Part shown: positions 49,081 through 62,565 of the stretch, one piece after another
Layout of the letters: the number at the start of each line of letters is the position of its first letter
How positions within the stretch are numbered: position 1 is the first letter of the stretch
Origin: Bagarius yarrelli
Lineage: Eukaryota > Chordata > Actinopteri > Siluriformes > Sisoridae
Length of the DNA: 64,000 nucleotides
Assembly (NCBI GenBank): GCA_005784505.1
Contig: VCAZ01000049.1
Span: 797,001-861,000, forward strand
Reading direction: 5' to 3'
The notes under the pieces: generated by a model
Told to the model about the DNA's origin: nothing
Database searches by the model: none
Seen by the model: the letters and a program-made list of their open reading frames with translations, nothing else
Program-made: the position numbers and the translations under genes

Positions 49081-52020
49081 TTTTGCATGACTGCATGCTC
49101 TAAGTGGCTTCGGGTTTAGGTGACTGATGAGGTGTTATCGTGATGGTATAAATATGGTAACATTTTCTTTAAAAACTGTTCATAATTGCATTGTGGTAAA
49201 AGTGGTAAAGTCTGAACTGGCAGATCTCTTTAGCCATGATGTGTTAATGTAAAATTAAAAGAGAATGTAACTTAAGTAAATTATGGTTCGGTACTGATGT
49301 CTCATCTGCTTAACTGCGTAATTTCTGCTCAATTTCAAAGAAGCGCTTAGTGAAAACTTCTAAAAGGAATTTACAGTGTGCTTTGTAAAGCTCATAGAGT
49401 GTTTTCTGTTAGGATTTATAACTTGGTGTGAAAATGATTGTCTTGTAGACATTCCCATACATTACATAAAATGTAACTAATATGTACTTCATTAATAGTT
49501 TTACAAATAGCAAATTAGTGGTAAAACTGTGCTATAAAAGGAATAATTCACTTCAGAACATGTAGAACAATGAATAATTTTGGATTAGTGATGGTCCTCT
49601 GTTCGCTGCGCTAAGACAAATCACAACATCCTGCCTTAAATAATAATTTCCTTCTTTATAAATGTATAGCGTTATTTGCAAAACAATTTTTTAACCTGTT
49701 TTTATAATGAGTGAACATGCAAGCACAGTAGAGAATTTGTTTTAAATTTCACACACAGACACACACACTTTGTATATATAAATTGAGTTTTTTGTCATTT
49801 TAAAATCATAAATTTACAGTATTTTGTAACAAGGGAACATCATTTACCATGTATAGCCAGGAATCTATTTCGTGTAAACCAGTGTGAAACCTCTGAAGCC
49901 ATCTTTGGGCTAACATCTGCTGAGCTTTTCACCGTGGACCCCATAAAGTTTCAGCACATAGTTTCTGGTGATTTTCAGTGGTTCTAGCTCTAACCCTATA
50001 GGGCAGCAGTAGTTTCCTCAGTGAACCGTGTTCAGTTCAAAGCCTACACCGGCGTACTCTCTGTTAAAGAAGGTGATATACGAGCACTCAGCTCGTCCCA
50101 GACCACCGGGGTCACGTAACCCAGCTTTGGTGTGTGTGGACCCTGTCAGAGATGTAGCAAGCTAGATTGCTCTTACCTCACACACATGCACGCAGACACA
50201 CGCCTAGTCTTACATGCATACTCTCTCTCGGTCTCGCACACACACAGACACTTTCCATGCCTTAAGCGTCCTTTTGGATCTGGGTAATTACACATGGTTT
50301 TGTTTCTCTTCTAAAAGAAGCCTGTGGGTGTGAGCACTTGTTAGGAAAGCAGAGGCCCAAGGCAGCTGAGAACAGGAATCTTTTAGTATGTTAGAGAAGT
50401 CTTTTCAACTTGAATTGGTAAATCCTTAGTGTAACCTTTGAACTTATGTGATTACACATTAGGCTAAAAAACACCGCTTGACAACAAGCCGTATTTTTCC
50501 TTTACTCCTGCTTAGTATGATGTGAGCACAGGTTTGAACTCAGGTGTTTTAATGGTTGCCTTGTATGAGAGGATGATTGGCTGATCCAGCCTGTGGAACG
50601 GGCAGCTCCCACGTCCCCCTTTCCCCCTGGGCCAAACTCACTGGCTCTCATTTGCAGCGGGGGAAAGGAAGCAAACGACGGATTTACTGTTAGGTCTTGA
50701 CTTGTACACATTCCTAGTGCTGTTTTTCTCCCCTCGGCCCCTCGGCCATACCAAAGGCCTCTAAAACAACAGCCTGTCAGGTTGTGACAGCTGGCTTCAA
50801 ACAGCTCCTACTGCAATGTTACAGTGAGGTTCCCAGCTACCCCAACGTCTGATGTTTGTAGGCATGTGAACATATACAGTATTTCTGTTACGTGTGCTGG
50901 AGGCCATGTTTCTTTGGACATATGTCTATCTGGATGGATGGGATTGGGCATTAGCTAGATGGTATTTCGGAAGTAGATAAGAGAAATAGAAATAGCAGCA
51001 GCAGATTATTGTATAAAAACACAAATACAGGTAAAAAGCTTTTGTTAAAGTTCACATCGAGTATCATCATTTGCAATGTGTGATCTTGGTCACTTTAATC
51101 ATGGATTGAGTGTTTCAGAAAGTTTGTTTTGTTTGATCTGCTTAAAAACAGTTTGTAGAGTTTACATAATGTTGCAAAAAAGAGTGGCTAGATTATCTCA
51201 GGAAGCTACTTTATAATGAAAAAGAGGACATCTTTGGATGATAAATGATGCGTTTTAAACTGAGTGAAAATGCTCAGAGAATGCATAAGAGGGTTATCAG
51301 TCAACGAAAAATAAAGGTTTGACATTTTAACAAATCTATTATGTGATTAGTTACCTCGCTTATATGTAATTACTTTTTTATGAAAACATGAATTAAGTTG
51401 CTAATGGGCAAGTGCTACCTTAGTGGTCAAGGTGTTTGACGCAAGGAAGCTGTGCAACCCTCAACTGTTTATCTGCATAAAAAACAAGATAATGTGGATG
51501 AGGGCATTGGACAAATGCTGTAAGTGTAAACGCAAATACTTCTATAAATGCTATGCTGAGAGTTTCCTGGTTATTAAAGGTAAAATTTTGAGGATCTTAT
51601 ATGGAAGGTTTGGAAAGAGGTTTTTTATATTGTCATAGGCATAGAAATGGGGCAAGTAAGGCTGGCAGTTGCCTAGGGCCCCACATTTTAGAAGGGCCCC
51701 TGACATCTCTCCATTGGAACAATCATAAATGTCATTAATATAACGTAGCAATATATCTGCACACCCTATGTATTTTTTATGACACGTCAGCCGCCCTCTT
51801 TAAACTAGTACAGCGCTTACTCGTGCATTTGCTAATTTAATTGTGAAGAGGACTGACAGGAGTGGACAACAAGCAGAGGGAGAAGAGGATGACAGGAGTA
51901 GGTGATGGAGATACAATTGACCTAAGGATTATTGTATTACCAATGTTTTCATTGGTAATTCCAACATATGTTTGTTTAATTATTTGCAACATGAATAACT
52001 GATAATAGTCCAATTACTAA
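49081..52020. other. Noncoding interval
   Basis: Unique AT-rich DNA. The stretch 49880-50160 is more complex and might be a conserved element. A SINE-like piece lies at 51425-51530 (GGACAAATGCTGTAAGTGTA near its end). A repeat-like GTTGCCTAGGGCCCCACATT patch occurs at 51670-51690. Confidence 0.4.
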
Positions 52021-52025
52021 TAGGG

Positions 52026-52161
52026 CTTGCAAGCTTGAGAACACAGGTAAACAGGTAAACTAGGCTTGCACTTAGCAGCAGCTTGTTTTATCTATGGTTT
52101 AGCAGGTGACAGTTTGTTACTGTTGTATATAAAGATTGTTCTGTGTTCTCAAGCTTGCAAG
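52026..52161. repeat. Perfect 21-bp inverted repeat (small MITE-like hairpin)
   Basis: CTTGCAAGCTTGAGAACACAG (52026-52046) is the exact reverse complement of 52141-52161, enclosing 94 bases. No clear target duplication and no ORF. It may be a tiny non-autonomous transposon or a hairpin RNA template. No family recognised. Confidence 0.8.
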
Positions 52162-53924
52162 ATTATAGAGTATTGAATCTTCTGCCGTAAAGATAAAGGT
52201 TGATATTTTGTTTTTAAAAAATTAACAGTTTGTTATTATGTGTGCTTGACTAATTTTTGTATGCTTTATAAATATGTATCCAGGTAAAAACAAAATATAC
52301 CTCAAATAGGTCTCAACTGATAATTTTGCCTGGGGCTCCCACTGTATCTTGGTTTGCTTGTGGATATTGCAAAACAGTACATATCTACAGAAAAACTCAT
52401 TCATTGTGTGAATTTATGTATACGTGCTTATGTATGTTGGGGTGTGTGTGTGAGATTTGCATGGAGGCAGTTGTTTGTGGCTGGGCATTCTCTGAGCCCA
52501 GGTGGTATTCTGTGGTCTTTGAAGCCCCGGCTTCTTCCCTGTGATTCCTTTTGCCATCCAGGTGTGTGAGGGCTGGTCTGTCTGAGAGAAGCTTTTTGTC
52601 TGAGTGCCGTCAACCGAGAAGAGGCCATTGATCTCCAGAGCACACCTCCTTTTCTCAACCCTGCACGTCTGATGTGGTGGAGGAGGAATGGCAAAGTGCA
52701 GCAAGGAGAGGCAGGGTCGAGCTGAGACGGCCACCTCTCAACACTAATAGGATAATTGTTTGCACTTTGCAGGTGCTCACCTCACAAATGAGGTCACAGC
52801 TCAAGTGTGGCTCTTTGGGAGCAGGGTAAGATTTAAATTCCTTGCAGACGCTGGAAACACAGTAACACAAGCGAACATGCACTCTCATGAAACTCATTTT
52901 ATAAAATACACACAACTCTCTACAATGGTGTAAAGCACTGTAAACCAAAGTGGTGTTTGTTTAGACATATACAATGTTATACCTTGTCCTAACATTAATC
53001 TTCATTTAGAAACACAAGAGACGCACAAATTAAAACAAAGATGTTTAAGGTGGCACTTTTACAGAGTAAAGAATGGAAGCCTTAGGCTAAAATTCAAAGC
53101 AACAGGGACAGAAAATATGCAACAGCAACCTGAGCATAATAGAGCTGATGAGAACTGTTAACATCTGAAATAACTGAAACCTCCCACACACAGGCATGAT
53201 ACACAAACACACATGTGTGTTCCCACACAAAGACCACCTCTATTGAAGTGGCCAGCTTACAGGACAGACTATGCAGGTATTTTTCTTAGAAGTTGCACGG
53301 TTCCTTCCGGAGGTTCATTGTGTCCATAAAGCAGAAAAAGCAGACAAGTTCCCTTGATGTTCTACACAAGCAGTGTATTTGTTTTTATTTTTATATATAT
53401 GATGCATTTCAGATTGGTATGAAAGAAAAAAGTCAACAATAACTGTAAAAAGGTAACTGTTGTAGGTCCTACAAGGTTCAAAAAGTGATTTCGAACTAGC
53501 AGGTTGAATGTCAGTGTTTTTCTGCTCCCTGCTGGAGACTGGCCTCTACTCAAGGAAACACAGGTTTGAGGGTCAAGTGTGATATTGAGACTGCTTCTTG
53601 TTGTGGTAACTTTATGCCTTGCACTTCGAGTTAGCTGTTTTATAAAAAGGTATACTCTGCTGTAGCATAATGAAGAACTAACAAGTCAAGAACATTAGTC
53701 TAAATAACATTACTAATTTACACAATAGTTTTCTCACTACATGTGATAATGGCGATTTAAGGGTAATTCTAACCCTAACCCCATGAGTTATTATAAGATC
53801 TTGCTCATTGACTTTATCTTTTGTTTACGCATATTTTATGTAGTCGGGTTTTTGTTTTGTTTTTTTAGAATTGTTGCTGGATTTTCTCTTTATTTAATCA
53901 GATCCAAAGTAAACAGTAACTCAC

Positions 53925-54056
53925 CACTCGAGTAGTCATAATACAGTCATATACTGTGGAATCCTTATCACTCTTACTCACGCAAGTTTAAACATTAATA
54001 CTTTTACTAGTAGTAGTTGTACCTAAGTAAAATTTTGGCTACTCTACTCATCTCTG
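53925..54056. mobile_element. hAT-like element terminal fragment
   Basis: CTCGAGTAGTCATAATACAG, TACTTTTACTAGTAGTAG and AAAATTTTGGCTACTCTACT-CATCTCTG resemble the right terminus of common fish hAT elements, as I recall them. The left end was not identified. Confidence 0.5.
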
Positions 54057-56086
54057 CATATATACTCCATATAGACCTGGAATTCATCTGCAAGCATATA
54101 CACACTGGTGTGTATCAGAAGGAGGGACAGCATGACTTCAAACAGGCCTAGACACTTCTGGCAGGCCAGGACCAGACACAGGGAACAAATTGAGTCTCAG
54201 AGATCACTCCAGCAGTCCAGTGCTAAAGGTTAACTCCCCAACACAAGAGCTACTTTCTTTTACCTCTCCCAAGCAACTGTAATATACTGCCCCAGCCTCA
54301 CCAAGACAGAGAGAAGGGGTGCTGGAAGCTTCTTGTGAATAAATTTTCCCGTGTCAAGGTTAAAATGTGGAAAGGAGTAAAGAAAGAGAGAGGGAGTGGG
54401 AGAGAACAAAAAGACAAATTAGTGGATGGACTTCGAGATAGAAAAAGAATAAAAGAAAATAATGTGTGAGATTATAACAGATTTTTCTGAATTCTAGTTT
54501 GTTCTGAATCAGTCTGCATATAACCACACTTATATGAACACATTTTAATTTTGTTTATTAGTCTATAAAACTGATCATTGTAACCATCTCTGTTTTATTC
54601 AAATACTTTTTACTGTTTTCAAAATATTTTTGAGTAATTCTGTTATACTGATCTTTGAAGCCTTACAGAAATTTTTGAGTGTTTGTGCATAGTTTTCTGT
54701 GCTAGTAAGATTATACTTCCGTTTTCTTTTCTCATTATTTTTAATCTTAACCTTGGTATTTTGTAGAGGTCTATTAATAGCTGTCTGTCAGGAAATGTGG
54801 AGGTTGAGTCAGAACTTTTAAAAGTGCAAAAGACAAACCAAAAAGTGGTAGAAAGTAGGTCAAAAGTACCTTGACTCACCAATTTAATCAGACTATGCCA
54901 CCCTGGTGGGGTACTATTCAAAAGGTCATCCCAAATCCACATCAAACCAGGTACCACACACCCACGTTTAAAAAGTGCAGCTGACATTTCTCCACCTTGG
55001 AAACTACTCAAATCCCTATTTAATAAACAAAAAAAAAGATAATAGAAAATCTTTTAATAATAAACCACGACCAAAACGTCCTCACTAAAAACAGAATTAA
55101 CCAAAAAAATATATAAACTGTTTAAAAATACAGTCAAAAGGACACAAACAAAACTAACCTTGAATACAATCAGACAAAAAAAATTCATCTATGCCCTAAA
55201 AGGCTGTAGCTACCAGCCAACAGCTGATAAAAAACAAAGAAGCACCAATGGCCACAAGCAAAACAGTAATGGTGTCAAATAGCATATTCAGCTAGGAATC
55301 ATATTCAAGGATTATAATTCTTTATCCCATATCTAACACAGAAAAAAGACCATTCATACGTTTTATAATAAATAATTATAATTAATGGATTCAGTTAACG
55401 CTAAATAGGAAGGTGGGAGAGACACTAGCTTTGGATTGAACAAACACCATTGTGGCTACTCACAATCATCTTCCGGCCTGCATCTGTTACTATTGTCACA
55501 ACAGTATAAATACCTCTACATAAAGTGAAGGTGCAAACCAACATGCATAAACCAAATTCAGACATGAACTTAAACTCATGCCAATACCACCAATTCTACT
55601 GCAACAAAACTCTTACCTGTTCTTGTTCAATCTTAAACAGCCCAGACACAAATCATGATCCTTCATTTGTTCCTGTGCATCAAGAAACATCAAGATTTAT
55701 AGATGATTGAATTACATTCTGAGACACCACTGGGCAAGCTCCATGCACTGTGCGAAGTGCCCAGAACTGTCTTACCTACATTGATGACAGGTACATACAC
55801 AGTACCTTGAATCATTTGCGTGAAAGTGGCAGACGCAAAAAAAAAACCTGCAGGCAGCCTAGTTTCTTTCTCCAGTAAAGTGCAATGAACAAATGGTTCT
55901 TATAACTAAGCAAGACCCAGACAGACTAGAACATTGCATGTATATATATAGGGGGAGACAGGGAAAGACAGGGGAGACTTATATGACTTATAAGACACAT
56001 CACAAAGACTACACCACAAACACTGAGCACTTGGCCTACATAAGCAAAGAAACGTGTTGACACGCACAATGGATCAGCGACGGGAG
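54057..56086. other. Noncoding, A-rich interval
   Basis: Notably A-rich on the + strand from about 55010 to 55350. A 122-codon minus frame (54643-55011) has no domain signature. Nothing else could be supported. Confidence 0.35.
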
Positions 56087-56412
56087 GTTACACACTGCAT
56101 GATTTTACATGCTGATGAACGTTCCGCTGCCCTGTATGTTGCTTTCTCATTGGCTGCAAGTCATTGCGGATTTATTCTTCAGAACTGCTATTTTACATAA
56201 CAGGTTTTTAAATTGCTGACACGTTTTAGCATGTCAAAATTTGAACAGGTGTCAGTGATGCGTCATTTATTCTCTCAGATTGCATTTGTAATAATTCACA
56301 GTGCGCGATTATCACTATTATGAACGAGCAGCAATTTGCCTCTGATTTCAGTTATTTGGCTGTGATTTTGCAAAACCTGTTAGCAAAACGGCTAAAATCG
56401 TGCAGTGTGAAC
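56087..56412. mobile_element. Non-autonomous DNA transposon with about 20-bp terminal repeats
   Basis: Left GTTACACACTGCATGATTTTA and right TAAAATCGTGCAGTGTGAAC (56393-56412) are near-perfect inverted copies. The 326-base unit is GC-richer than its flanks and encodes no protein. It resembles a moderately repeated fish MITE I recall, with superfamily uncertain. The target duplication is not clear. Confidence 0.65.
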
Positions 56413-59400
56413 TGAACAATACACTGACCCATTTTGTCCGAACATAACACTTAATTGCAACAGTATAAATGCTTTTAATAAGTTGTGATAAGGATGATTT
56501 TTGCCATTTTCATTTTTAATAACAGGTAAATTTAAGTAATTATGTGTAATACATGTACTGCCAGGATTGTGCGAGTGGCAAACATTCCAAAATTAAATGT
56601 AATATCAGTTTTATTAATTAATAGAAAGGATTCACACCAAATAAATCTTCTTGTCCCTAAAAGCCAAGACATTTTACTGACGGTGCTAGTTATAGTGCAC
56701 ACTGCTGTAGTGTTAACTATAACTTAGTTTAAGATTATGATTTAATTACCTTCTTTATCAGATGCCTGTCTGCCTTTTCACTCCTCTCATTGCTTCCTGC
56801 TCATCACCTCATCCTTCCTAACCAACGGTGGTCCCTTTGCACATTCCTTCTGACCTGAGTGCCCCACTCTCATCCCCTACACCGCACACAGAGGGCCATT
56901 ACCTCCTCCCCACATTTACCTCCCACCCCCAGGAAAAAAAAGCTTTTACTCATTAGTCGGTGACCTTTAACATTTAGGCCACATTTTAAGAGGTTCTACT
57001 TGACTTCTGACATTCCCGTCAGCAATCTAAATGTGTGTTCAGTGCAGGCATATGGACAATATTGATGGGCCTAGATGTGCCTCTGACAGCTGCCTGACAT
57101 AAGACAGACAGGTTCATTACCTTCACAATGGGCTAGGACGTTACATACACAAGTCTCACTGCTATTTCGGTATGTTCTTATGATAGCACGCTGGGTGGTT
57201 AGCTGAGATTAGGTTTTTCCTTTATATATACAATTTTTACAAATTCTTTCTGTCTGCATTGGACTCCAGTGTGGGATCCAAAGCTCCTTTCTCTGTTTTG
57301 TGTTGGGTGTTGTGTTTTTTTATCAATTCCTAGACTATGCTTTACATTCACGGCATTTGGCAGACGCCCTTTTCCAGAGGGACTTACATTTATCTCTTTT
57401 TTTTTTTTTTACAACTGAGCAATTGGGGGGATAAGGGCCTTGCTCAGGGGCCCAACAGTTGCTGGGAATCGAATCCCAATCTTTCATATTCTTCACTTGC
57501 TTCATTGATCATTAAGAACACATCTTTTTTTGGACAAGCTTTCAGTTAGCAACATGGTTTCGGCTGTAAAGCTCCAGTGACTTCTCTTTGTCAGCGAAGG
57601 TGCTATATAAATACATTTTTACTTTTTTTAGTAACTGTGCTCTTTTGTGAGTTTTTTTAGCATGTTTTGTTACAAGTCACTTGACAGGCCTCCCTTCGGC
57701 TGGTAGCCACTACTGTACTGATCTTCTTTGCTGACAGATTCATGCTCGTGTGATGTTTGATGTGGTTTTTCTCTCCTCCATAGTTTGAAGATTTTTTTTT
57801 TTTAAGATCTCTTTCTTCTTTCGGTCTGAACAATGTTGGAACGGTAATTAAGTACCACTTTACATGCTTTACTGGCTGATGAAAATGTAATTTAACATTT
57901 CCTGTGCATGTGTAATTTTATCCTTCTTCAGTATGATGTAATCATTTCCTTGCCACCATTTAACAGCTTCGAGTTGAAGAGTAACATTAACAGTGAAGAC
58001 AGATGACCGTGTAAATGAGCAACAGAACCACACTAATGGGAATTGCCACAAAACCTGTTTAATAGCTGCCTGACTTAAAACAATCAAGAAACAAATCTAT
58101 TTTGATTGATTATGCAGCAAATTATTCTTTGTTTGGAAAACTCTTTTAGGAACGAAACATTAATCATGTTCTCCTGTTCTTATAGCAGTGTGTTTATGTC
58201 TGCGCTCGTGTGTGTTTATGTGTATTGTGGGTGTGATAACAGATAAATTATTAAGAGAATACATGGGGGTCTCTTTAGCTCCTGTTCTAACCACCACCCT
58301 CTCCTTTGGGTTTTCATAGGGTTTATTTTCAACTACTATGTGGTTGTTCAGCATGAAACTCAACCCATCACTAACCACGCAGGCAGCAAAACGGTACATG
58401 TGGTCACCAGACCTGCAGACCCCACATCCAAGGCTCAGTCGCCCCTCGCTTTTTTCTCCTCTATCTCTCCTGCTGTTTCTCTGAAAACAGTGTCCCATTG
58501 CATGAACAAACATGTGTCCATGTATGTGTGCATGTTCTTGTGTGTATAAAATAACCCTTAGATCTTTTGGTATTTGTTTGTTAACATCATGCCTTATGGG
58601 CATACTGTAGGACTGGAGGAACAAGATTCGTGTAAATGAATGTGCAGTGATAAACATAAGACATCTCCTTTGAAAGGGTTGCCCTCTAGTGGAATAAGTT
58701 CTCATAAAAAAAAAATCAACTTTAAAATAAAGACCTATACCTGAACAGTGACTTAACACACATACCTCTACTCAGATAATCCAAGTGTTTAAAATAAATG
58801 CAGTTTGACAGTTGTTGGACAACGTTTTCTCTTCATAAGCTGAACTTAAAAGCATGACCTGACCTCTAACATGGTGAGTTTAAGCCTGCTTTGACCCGGA
58901 TTTCTGAGCGTAGAAAGGTCATTTAGTTTGAGTCAATCAATCTGAGCGCCAGGTATTGAACAAGACACAAACTAACCATGGGCCTCATGCCACACTGAAG
59001 AGGGTATGCTCACTGACCCACATGTGGCAGAAAGAGAGGGAGGGAGGGAGGAAACACAGGATTAAAAAAAAGACTAAAAGACAGAGAAGGGGAAATGCGG
59101 CTATAACCAAACAGCGATAATTTTCGCTAATTACAAAATCACATGAATACTGAGGGTTCCCTGGCAAGAGCAGAGACCTAAACCAGGGTTTCAGCAAACA
59201 CCTGCTTGTTTTGGCTGCAATGCTTTGGCAGAGTGTGTGTACCGAGTGGAAACTTGCACAAGCTCTCAGCACGCAGCAGAGAGGCCTGGCCCCAGAAAAA
59301 GGAGGAGGGGGATGTGGGCTAGCCTTAACTATCTCAACACCGGAGCAATACACTATCAGTGAGATGGAGAAGGGGAGTTCAGTGTTCACTCAACAAGTCT

Positions 59401-59930
59401 GACACAAGAAAACACACTTCCATCCTATAGAAACAAGTCTGGTGTTTGCTTAGCGCTCTCTCCCGTGAAAAAGGAATTAAAATGTCATATCCCACTTAGA
59501 TGCACCAGCTCATTCTTGGACCTTAGAAGGTCATGACCTGGACTGAACAGACTGCGTAGTTGGTCCACGAATATGTTGCACATCTATGAAATATGAAACG
59601 TTATGATATCACATATATTTCTACCACATTTAATCGAACATGCAGCACAGATCTATGCTCAACTATAGTATAAACATAATCTGTATAAATGTTTTCAGTC
59701 AGGATTTCGCTCTTAACATATAGTACACTGTCTTGTACAGAAACCGCCTTGTAACTAATAAATAATAAACCGTTAATGGTTGGTGATGGGGTAGGGTTAG
59801 TTTTTAACTATTTTTGTTTTGCTTAAATTGTTTATCTGCTATTGGCGTATCTGGTATTCCTCTTGCCTGTTTTACTTTATATCTTTTTAACAGCACCTAG
59901 TTTGTTCAACTAAAAAACAAATTTAATTTC
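56413..59930. other. Noncoding interval
   Basis: Unique sequence around a SINE copy at 57340-57490. The 199-codon minus frame (58160-58759) has no domain, no splice context and no codon signature I trust. A patch at 58380-58520 is more complex but unidentified. Confidence 0.4.
57340..57490 (-). repeat. tRNA-derived SINE, minus orientation
   Basis: GGCATTTGGCAGACGCCCTT, AGAGGGACTTACATTTATCT, poly(T), then AAGGGCCTTGCTCAGGGGCC and GGGAATCGAATCCCAATC. Same modules as the copies at 31765 and 63830; best preserved of the set. Confidence 0.75.
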
Positions 59931-59934
59931 CAAA

Positions 59935-60300
59935 CTTCCTGTGTTAGTTTGTGGTGTCCCCTAAGGTTCCGTCCTAGGTCCTCTTTTGTTCCTAAACTAT
60001 CTTCTCGCACAGTGTCTCGTTGTTACGCTAATGATACATAACTCAATGGATTCTCCAAACCTGACTCCATTCTTGCCTCTGACTGTCTTACTAATTGTCT
60101 CCACAAAATAAAAATTTGGTTTTCTGCCAATTTTCTCAAACTAAATAGCAGCAAGACTGAAGTGCTCCTTAAAGGCATTAACTTTTTCTTTGAACATTGA
60201 CGGTTCTTCCGTTCTTCCCTCTCACCAGGTTAAAATCTCTTTAAAGAATTAAAAATTCTTCTTCTCACCTACAAAACTCTTCATGTTTTTATTGTTTGAT
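59935..60300 (+). mobile_element. LINE reverse transcriptase fragment (L2-like)
   Basis: The + strand reads GSVLGPLLF then, after an indel, RYANDT in place of the catalytic YADD box (about 60023-60040). FSKPDSI, LHKIKIWFSANFLKLNSSKT and EVLL follow. The order and spacing are those of an RT palm/thumb. The Asp-to-Asn change in the catalytic box plus stops show a dead copy. Confidence 0.78.
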
Positions 60301-60693
60301 ATTTTAGTACTGTTACTAACTGTACCAAAGTTTTCTCACCAGTGAATGACACAGGATGTATTGTAGCAATGTTGTCTCTGGTTTGTGCATGTTCATGCCT
60401 TAGCAGGCATGGCTTTGGAAGGCAAGGGTGGAACAAACACTTTCAGTGTCATTAGGCACACCTGGGATGTAAGAAATGTGCCCAAATCAAACCAAGAGGC
60501 TTTTTTTACTTGAACCCTAAAAGTATTCTCCTGGAAACACAGAAATCTGTAAACTCTGACAGTTCCTCAGCCTTATCTCTGTTATACAGCTCTACAATTG
60601 TTTAATGTAAGAACCAGAGGTGTGCCTGAGATACAAATTCTCACTCACACAGTATTCACACAGATCTCTTTCTCAAAAGAGGGCGAATGATTA

Positions 60694-61060
60694 GATTTAA
60701 CTTCATTGTCATTGTGCATGGTACACGTACAGAGCCAATGAAATGCAGTTAGCATCTAACCGGAAGTGCACAAGGGGCTTATTTACAATAAATAACAGTG
60801 TAATAAATAAGGGTAAGAGGTTGATAATTACAGAGGTGGGTAAATAATGTAAATAAGGGGCAGTAGTATATATGGTATCTATAAGGGTGTATATAGTATA
60901 CGGTAATAGCAACACGTAATGCGGTTATAGCAGGCAAAGTATGACATAATGGATATATACATACAAGTGTTTGGATGATACAGTAAATACAGAGTAAGTA
61001 TGGATGGAATATACAGAAGTACAGAATATGAAAGTAAAAGACAACTTGGTCTACATATGT
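60694..61060. repeat. Interspersed repeat unit
   Basis: TTTAACTTCATTGTCATTGT, CAATGAAATGCAGTTAGCAT then repetitive GTATATATGG/TAAGTATGGATG-like sequence. The head is typical of an abundant fish repeat, as I recall. No protein. Confidence 0.5.
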
Positions 61061-61299
61061 TTATTAATTTATCACATTATGCAAGGTTTTTGTGGAGTTT
61101 TAAAGGGCAACACTACAGAAAACTACAAAAATTGTAAACCTGCATGACACTTTATAAGATGTTAGAGACAGAACATACATATAGCTTTAGTAGCTGTGGT
61201 AATGTGAGTGCTGAGGACTGTCCCTGAAGCGTGACAGCCATGTCATAGCTCTGTTACTGAACAGAAATGAATAAACATGCATTTATAAACATCACTTTA

Positions 61300-61760
61300 T
61301 TACTGCACTTCCTCCACTGGCTTCTGCTAGTTGCATACATCATATTTAAAAAAAATCAAGAGATATACCCTCTTACCTCCAAGCAATTATTACTCCATGC
61401 ACGTCATCATACTCCCTTAAATCCTCCACAAGAACTGCTTGATTGGTCCTACCATCCCTTAGGATACTTCCCTTAGGTCTGCCTTAAGACTTTTTTGTTC
61501 TGGAACCAAGTAGGTAAAACGAACTTTCCATCACTGGCTGTCTATAAGAGGCGATTGAAGGCACACCTGTTGTTTATATAACATTTGTTATTATCATATG
61601 TAATAATATTAAAACAAATTGGTACTTGTTTTCCACAAGCTTTGTTTTTTTTGTAAAACTTAATACAACTTAGTTACCGTAGCAAAGATCTGTTTATTGA
61701 TAGAGACTTTTGTATGTCGCTCTGGATAAGCTCATCTGCTAAATACTGTAAATGTTATAC
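61300..61760 (+). mobile_element. LINE C-terminal and 3' tail fragment
   Basis: LHWLLLVAYIIFK (about 61312-61350), a broken C-terminal segment, TTTTTTGTTCTGGAACCAAG, then the tail GTATGTCGCTCTGGATAAGC-TCATCTGCTAAATACTGTAAATG. The tail shares its end with the SINEs here, as expected if they use the same LINE machinery. Confidence 0.68.
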
Positions 61761-62509
61761 TATTCATTTGTTTAATATCCTAAATCATTTCTGAAAGATT
61801 TACAGCCTCCAGTCTAAAGTTAGGTCTGAAAAATAATAGTCTACTCTTTGCAATGTCCAAATTCTTAAGCACGTTTTAAAGGTATCTGGCCTACACTTCC
61901 TGTTTATAATGTTCTTCAGAAGCAGAGAGTACATTTAAAGTGGAATGCTTCAAACAGTACACAAGCTGGAACTCCTCAAAGAGTTTCTGACCTCTCCCTT
62001 CCTCGGGCCTGCTCTTCTTCTTTTTTTTCCGCTCTTCTTTTTTATTGCCTGAGTCACAGAAAATGTTCGAAAACACTGTCTTTTAAACCAGAAGACATTG
62101 GACTATAAAGGTGTCATCAGAGCAGGACTTGAATTACACAGATACCATTTTCTTCTTTTTTGGATTGTTCAACTTGGTGAAGCTGCAGTGATAAAATGTG
62201 GCATGTGTATGACTTTTTATACTGGTTTATAAAAGCAATGGGGAAATTTTATTGACATTTTACATTAACAGGCAAAGATGGCACTCCTGAAACCTGAAGT
62301 TAAAATTAAAGTGGAGTCTAATACACTGTTAAAACAAAACACCCACAAAACAACAGTGGATAAGAAAGTTATTTACACATAATTGATTAAAAAAAGAACT
62401 ATAACTAGAAGAAAAAGTTACAGATACCTGGAATCCAAAGACTGAAAAGACATCTAAACTTGTGTTGCTAGCTTGTAATTTTAAGGCCCAGTGAGCCATG
62501 AGCCTGTTT

Positions 62510-62543
62510 GGGGTGGGGGGGGGGGTGGTGGGGGTGGGGGGGT
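62510..62543 (+). repeat. G-rich tract with G-quadruplex potential
   Basis: Runs of 3-11 G separated by single T bases over 34 bases, 22 bases before a candidate exon acceptor at 62565. Confidence 0.9.
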
Positions 62544-62565
62544 GCTGGCAAGCAGCATAATTCAG

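Larger units (their letters stand above)
25668..62565. other. Long noncoding interval (possible intron or regulatory desert)
   Basis: No further gene was recognised. It holds the mobile elements and repeats listed separately. The remainder is AT-rich unique DNA with a few more complex patches (around 28430-28770, 36170-36360, 41940-42300, 49880-50160, 52480-52800) that may be conserved elements. ORFs up to 199 codons occur (32693-33292 +, 58160-58759 -) but are low-complexity or lack any domain signature. Confidence 0.5.

Noticed and set aside
53765..53785. TAACCCTAACCCC telomere-like motif
   Set aside because: Only about two units; no array, so not an interstitial telomere.
54643..55011. 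122-codon minus frame with a GEMSAALFKRG segment resembling 51551-51751 minus
   Set aside because: The likeness is short and could be chance; no element boundaries found to call a repeat family.
58160..58759. 199-codon minus frame
   Set aside because: No recognisable domain, no CpG-rich promoter and no bordering splice signals; treated as chance.
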